A stretch of DNA of 8,125 bases from Candidatus Spechtiibacteriota bacterium. GTDB taxonomy: Bacteria > Patescibacteriota > Minisyncoccia > Spechtbacterales > HO2-43-30. The DNA is taken from the NCBI GenBank assembly GCA_016177905.1, contig JACOUK010000019.1, positions 1 through 8,125 on the forward strand, written 5' to 3'. A program made the position numbers and the translations under genes. The notes under the pieces were generated by a model that had not been told where the DNA came from, searched no databases, and was given only the letters and a program-made list of their open reading frames with translations. Position 1 is the stretch's first letter, and every line of letters begins with the position of its first letter. This document shows, piece by piece, positions 6,317 through 8,125 of this stretch.

Positions 6317-7444
6317 CTATGTTTTAATAGGCATCACGACATAACGAAAATCATCGCTGCCTACAGGCGCAAAAAGAACGGGGCTTATTTCTTCATTACA
6401 CCTCACGCGCATGCGCGCAGTCTTCATGCGTTGAATACCATCTAGAAGATACTGAAAATTAAAAACGAGTTTTCGTTCTTTCCCGTGAATCGCGCATGAA
6501 ATAAAGGACTCATAATCCCCAGACGCCGCGTCTCCGGAACTTACCTCCATTCGTTGTTTTTGGGGGTCTATGCGCAAAGTCACTTCGTTAATTTTGTTTG
6601 AAAAAAGACTCGCGTTTTTTATGTGTCTCATACATTCTTCCCGGGAAACCTCAACTTCGGTCAAAAAAGAAGTTGGGATAATCTGCTCGTATTGGGGATA
6701 TTCTCCGTCGATAATCCTGCTCACCAAACGAATCTCAAGCATCAAGGAATCCTCGGGTATATTTTTTATAATGAGCTGATTATGATCAACCTCGAGTGTT
6801 AATGGACAATGAACGCCCTCAAATACTTTTAATATGAGATCGCACGTCTTGTGCGGAATAATCGTCTTTTTCACATTGCTTTGTTTTAATGAGTAAGGGA
6901 TTTGCTTCTCGGCAAGCCGAAAACTGTCTGTGCCAACAAACCATATGCCGTCTTTTTTTACCTCGACATACGCTCCGGAGATTTCTGGCTTTATGTCAAG
7001 GAGAGAGCAGGAATACAAAACTGAAGAAATACCATCGCACAGATCCCCGCTTTGCATCGCGAGATCTTCTTTGCCGCTCGCTTGCGGGATTAAAGGGAAA
7101 TCATTCCCAGATTCTCCTTTAATATTTGATTTGTAATTCGCGCATCGGAGCGAAACCGTGTAAGATTTCTCGGAAACTTCAACTTTTTCTTCAGGGAGAT
7201 TTTTTAAAAAACCAGCAAAAAAACGGCTTGGTATTGCAACACTCCCCTCTTCTTCTATTTTTGCCGGTATGGTAACTTCGACTCCTATCTCAAGGTCGGT
7301 CGCCGCGAGTTTTATATTTCCTTTCTTCCCGTCACAGGTCACGAGAATATTTTGAAGCACAGGGAGTGTCATATTTCTTCCAATAACTTTCTCCGCAATA
7401 AGAATTCCCTGAACAAGATTTTGTTGAGCGCAAATAAATTTCAT
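6317..7444 (-). CDS. dnaN: DNA polymerase III beta subunit (sliding clamp)
   Basis: The ring-shaped homodimeric clamp that tethers the replicative polymerase to DNA and binds many partners through a hydrophobic pocket. At 375 residues it has the normal length, with three clamp domains at about 1-120, 130-247 and 248-375. Family landmarks: LPVLQNILV at 27-35, ATDLEIG at 48-54, DFPLIP at 115-120, GTDSFRLAEK at 171-180, DGEYPQYEQIIP at 246-257, FNFQYLLDGI at 328-337 and the C-terminal YVVMPIKT. The usual tail is MPMRL-like, so the last residues differ mildly. The ATG at 7442-7444 matches the expected N-terminus (MKFICAQQNL). No Shine-Dalgarno precedes it; the bases before the ATG are pyrimidine- and A/T-rich. 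Expression may come from dnaA read-through or from an AT-rich promoter in the gap; the bases just upstream also form the presumed unwinding region. Confidence 0.96.
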   Translation of the reverse strand: MKFICAQQNLVQGILIAEKVIGRNMTLPVLQNILVTCDGKKGNIKLAATDLEIGVEVTIPAKIEEEGSVAIPSRFFAGFLKNLPEEKVEVSEKSYTVSLRCANYKSNIKGESGNDFPLIPQASGKEDLAMQSGDLCDGISSVLYSCSLLDIKPEISGAYVEVKKDGIWFVGTDSFRLAEKQIPYSLKQSNVKKTIIPHKTCDLILKVFEGVHCPLTLEVDHNQLIIKNIPEDSLMLEIRLVSRIIDGEYPQYEQIIPTSFLTEVEVSREECMRHIKNASLFSNKINEVTLRIDPQKQRMEVSSGDAASGDYESFISCAIHGKERKLVFNFQYLLDGIQRMKTARMRVRCNEEISPVLFAPVGSDDFRYVVMPIKT

Positions 7445-7445
7445 A

Positions 7446-7473
7446 GGAGTATTATTTATAATATAGTAAATAT
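7446..7473. other. AT-rich candidate DNA unwinding element
   Basis: Positions 7451-7473 contain 22 A/T of 23 bases and include a small palindrome, TATTAT-TT-ATAATA (7450-7463). The tract sits next to the trio repeat and ends right before dnaN. It also contains -10-like hexamers, such as TATTAT on the minus strand, so a dnaN promoter may overlap it. No good -35 was found. Confidence 0.5.
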
Positions 7474-7474
7474 G

Positions 7475-7489
7475 TAATCGTAGTAGTAA
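7475..7489 (+). other. DnaA-trio-like repeat
   Basis: The plus strand reads TAA-TCG-TAG-TAG-TAA, that is, read 3'-5' from the DnaA-box side, AAT-GAT-GAT-GCT-AAT. Four of five triplets fit the known 3'-(G/A)AT-5' DnaA-trio pattern on which a DnaA filament engages single-stranded DNA. The repeat lies between the nearest DnaA box and the AT-rich tract, as in B. subtilis. The minus-strand form is TTACTACTACGATTA. Confidence 0.5.
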
Positions 7490-7504
7490 TACATTGCGTT
7501 TTTA

Positions 7505-7513
7505 TGTGAATAA
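7505..7513 (-). promoter_or_regulatory. DnaA box TTATTCACA
   Basis: An 8/9 match to TTATCCACA on the minus strand that fits the relaxed TTATNCACA consensus. Its 3' end faces the trio repeat across a 15-bp spacer containing a GCG step. The adjacent DnaA has the standard box-reading GGRDHTTV motif, so ordinary boxes are expected. Confidence 0.6.
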
Positions 7514-7528
7514 ACCATTTTTAGCGCG

Positions 7529-7547
7529 TCTCTATTTTAAAAAGAGA
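7529..7547. repeat. Imperfect palindrome within the origin gap
   Basis: TCTCTATTTTAAAAAGAGA is symmetric except for one A-A mismatch and the central base. It lies between the two 8/9 DnaA boxes. No loop or U-tract suits a terminator on the minus strand. It may be a chance feature of AT-rich sequence. Confidence 0.25.
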
Positions 7548-7567
7548 TTTTTATATTGGGAAGAAAT

Positions 7568-7576
7568 AGTGGATAA
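7568..7576 (-). promoter_or_regulatory. DnaA box TTATCCACT
   Basis: An 8/9 match to TTATCCACA with only the last base changed. It has the same orientation as the box at 7505-7513 and lies 54 bp upstream of it on the dnaA-dnaN strand. Confidence 0.55.
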
Positions 7577-7653
7577 AGGGAGGAGAAGTGTTTTATAAAG
7601 CGAGTAAATAGAGAAGAAGCCGGTTTTTTATTGGCCATCGCGCGTTTTTCTCC

Positions 7654-7689
7654 AGTATATATAAAGAATTTCCCCACAGGATATATACT
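7654..7689. repeat. 9-bp AT inverted repeat just after the dnaA stop
   Basis: AGTATATAT (7654-7662) and ATATATACT (7681-7689) are perfect reverse complements separated by 18 bases. The repeat begins one base after the dnaA stop on the minus strand. The stem is nearly all A/T and the loop long, so it is a weak terminator. The loop holds TTCCCCACA (7670-7678), a 7/9 DnaA-box-like site on the plus strand, so an origin role is also possible. Confidence 0.45.
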
Positions 7690-7690
7690 T

Positions 7691-8125
7691 CTACGCGCTG
7701 TATATGTCCTGCTTTAAAAGACCTATTTCTTCGGCGAGCTGCTCGTTGTTATTTCGCAATGCTTCCGATATTTTTGTGTATGCGTGGATGACCGTCGTAT
7801 GATCCCTTCCTCCCAGGCGCGTGCCTATAAGAGGATAAGAGTTTTTCATTTCCTCTCTCATTAAATACATCAGGACTTGCCGCGGATGAGAGATGTCTCT
7901 TTTCCTATTCTGACTTAAAATCTCTTTTTCTGTGACATCGTAGAAGCTCGCGACAGCTTTTAAAACCTTTTTCAGACTTATGACTCGCCGGGGCCGTCGA
8001 ATAATGCGGCGAAGGCAGGCCTGCGCTTTTTCGAGAGTAATTTCCGAAGAAGTTTTAATTCTAAAATTTGCAAGAAGGATGTTAAGTGTTCCTTCCAGCT
8101 CTCGGATGTTCGTGTGGACGTGTTC
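7691..8125 (-). CDS. dnaA: Chromosomal replication initiator DnaA, C-terminal part (5' end outside the window)
   Basis: DnaA binds origin DnaA boxes and, as an ATP-dependent filament, melts the duplex. The window shows the last 144 residues, ending with TAG at 7691-7693. The fragment opens with the end of the AAA+ domain (HVHTNIRELEGTLNILLANF, residues 2-21, with the conserved RELEG). A linker helix follows, then DNA-binding domain IV: VLKAVASFYDVTEKEIL (54-70), QNRKRDISHPRQVLMYL (72-88) and the DnaA signature GTRLGGRDHTTVIHAYTKI (101-119), whose Arg-Asp-His-Thr residues read the DnaA box in the major groove. The tail (EQLAEEIGLLKQDI) is typical. All visible key residues are intact. It lies upstream of dnaN on the same strand, with the presumed origin between them. 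Confidence 0.97.
   Translation of the reverse strand, partial: EHVHTNIRELEGTLNILLANFRIKTSSEITLEKAQACLRRIIRRPRRVISLKKVLKAVASFYDVTEKEILSQNRKRDISHPRQVLMYLMREEMKNSYPLIGTRLGGRDHTTVIHAYTKISEALRNNNEQLAEEIGLLKQDIYSA

Larger units (their letters stand above)
7445..7690. other. oriC: Putative replication origin (oriC) between dnaA and dnaN
   Basis: This 246-bp gap between the dnaA stop and the dnaN start carries no convincing gene. From dnaA towards dnaN it holds an AT inverted repeat enclosing a weak DnaA-box-like site, a pyrimidine-rich stretch on the dnaA strand, two 8/9 DnaA boxes in the same orientation, a trinucleotide repeat of the DnaA-trio type, and an almost pure A/T tract. The dnaA-dnaN interval is a well-known origin site in many bacteria. 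The elements are seen directly; origin activity is inferred from their order and from the adjoining dnaA. Confidence 0.7.

Noticed and set aside
7457..7462. Perfect TATAAT on the plus strand before dnaN
   Set aside because: It points away from dnaN towards dnaA antisense, has no -35 at a workable distance and lies in an A/T tract where such a hexamer is expected by chance.
7445..7690. tRNA, small RNA or riboswitch in the gap
   Set aside because: No cloverleaf, TTCGA-type T-loop or structured GC-rich fold is visible; DnaA boxes and A/T tracts explain the sequence better.
1..8125. UGA recoding (Gly, as in Gracilibacteria/Absconditabacteria)
   Set aside because: All genes are full length with no in-frame TGA. 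The seven stops are TAA or TAG only, which is notable, but seven genes are too few to argue for recoding.

Overview
The window reads as a housekeeping segment of a bacterial chromosome around the dnaA-dnaN junction, very likely close to the replication origin. All coding regions follow the standard genetic code. A streamlined Patescibacteria/CPR-type (Parcubacteria-like) genome is my inference, with moderate confidence. The reasons are the compact packing, the stand-alone 95-residue DciA-like protein directly after dnaN with no recF between them, the single-domain FNR-type flavin reductase, the atypical GpmI motifs and the near absence of Shine-Dalgarno sequences. No 16S rRNA is present to settle it.

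Layout, left to right. (1) 1-1482 (+): gpmI, cofactor-independent phosphoglycerate mutase, lacking about 25 N-terminal residues beyond the window edge. (2) 1469-2197 (-): an FAD/NAD(P)H oxidoreductase whose 3' end overlaps the gpmI 3' end by 14 bp; a 19-bp palindrome lies on this junction. (3) 2231-3448 (-): tyrS, 33 bp upstream of the oxidoreductase and probably in one transcript with it. (4) A 27-bp divergent gap with promoter-like elements that reach into both start regions. (5) 3476-5992 (+): a class A penicillin-binding protein (GT51 plus transpeptidase) with an extra C-terminal beta-rich domain, followed by a modest hairpin terminator. (6) 6027-6314 (-): dciA-like DUF721 gene. (7) 6317-7444 (-): dnaN. 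(8) 7445-7690: a 246-bp non-coding gap with origin features. (9) 7691-8125 (-): the C-terminal 144 residues of dnaA.

The minus-strand run dnaA, gap, dnaN, dciA forms a replication-initiation cluster: initiator, probable origin, sliding clamp and probable helicase loader. The gap is the most interesting stretch. On the dnaA-to-dnaN strand it holds two 8/9 DnaA boxes. After the second come a 15-bp spacer, a DnaA-trio-like repeat and a 23-bp tract with 22 A/T that ends just before dnaN. This order matches the basal unwinding system known from Bacillus subtilis oriC.

The other genes serve glycolysis (gpmI), redox transfer (flavin reductase), translation (tyrS) and peptidoglycan synthesis (PBP). 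I see no mobile element, CRISPR array, tRNA or rRNA. I found no wholly new multi-gene system. The best candidates for new knowledge are the origin architecture, the palindrome at the convergent overlap and the substituted substrate-site residues in GpmI.
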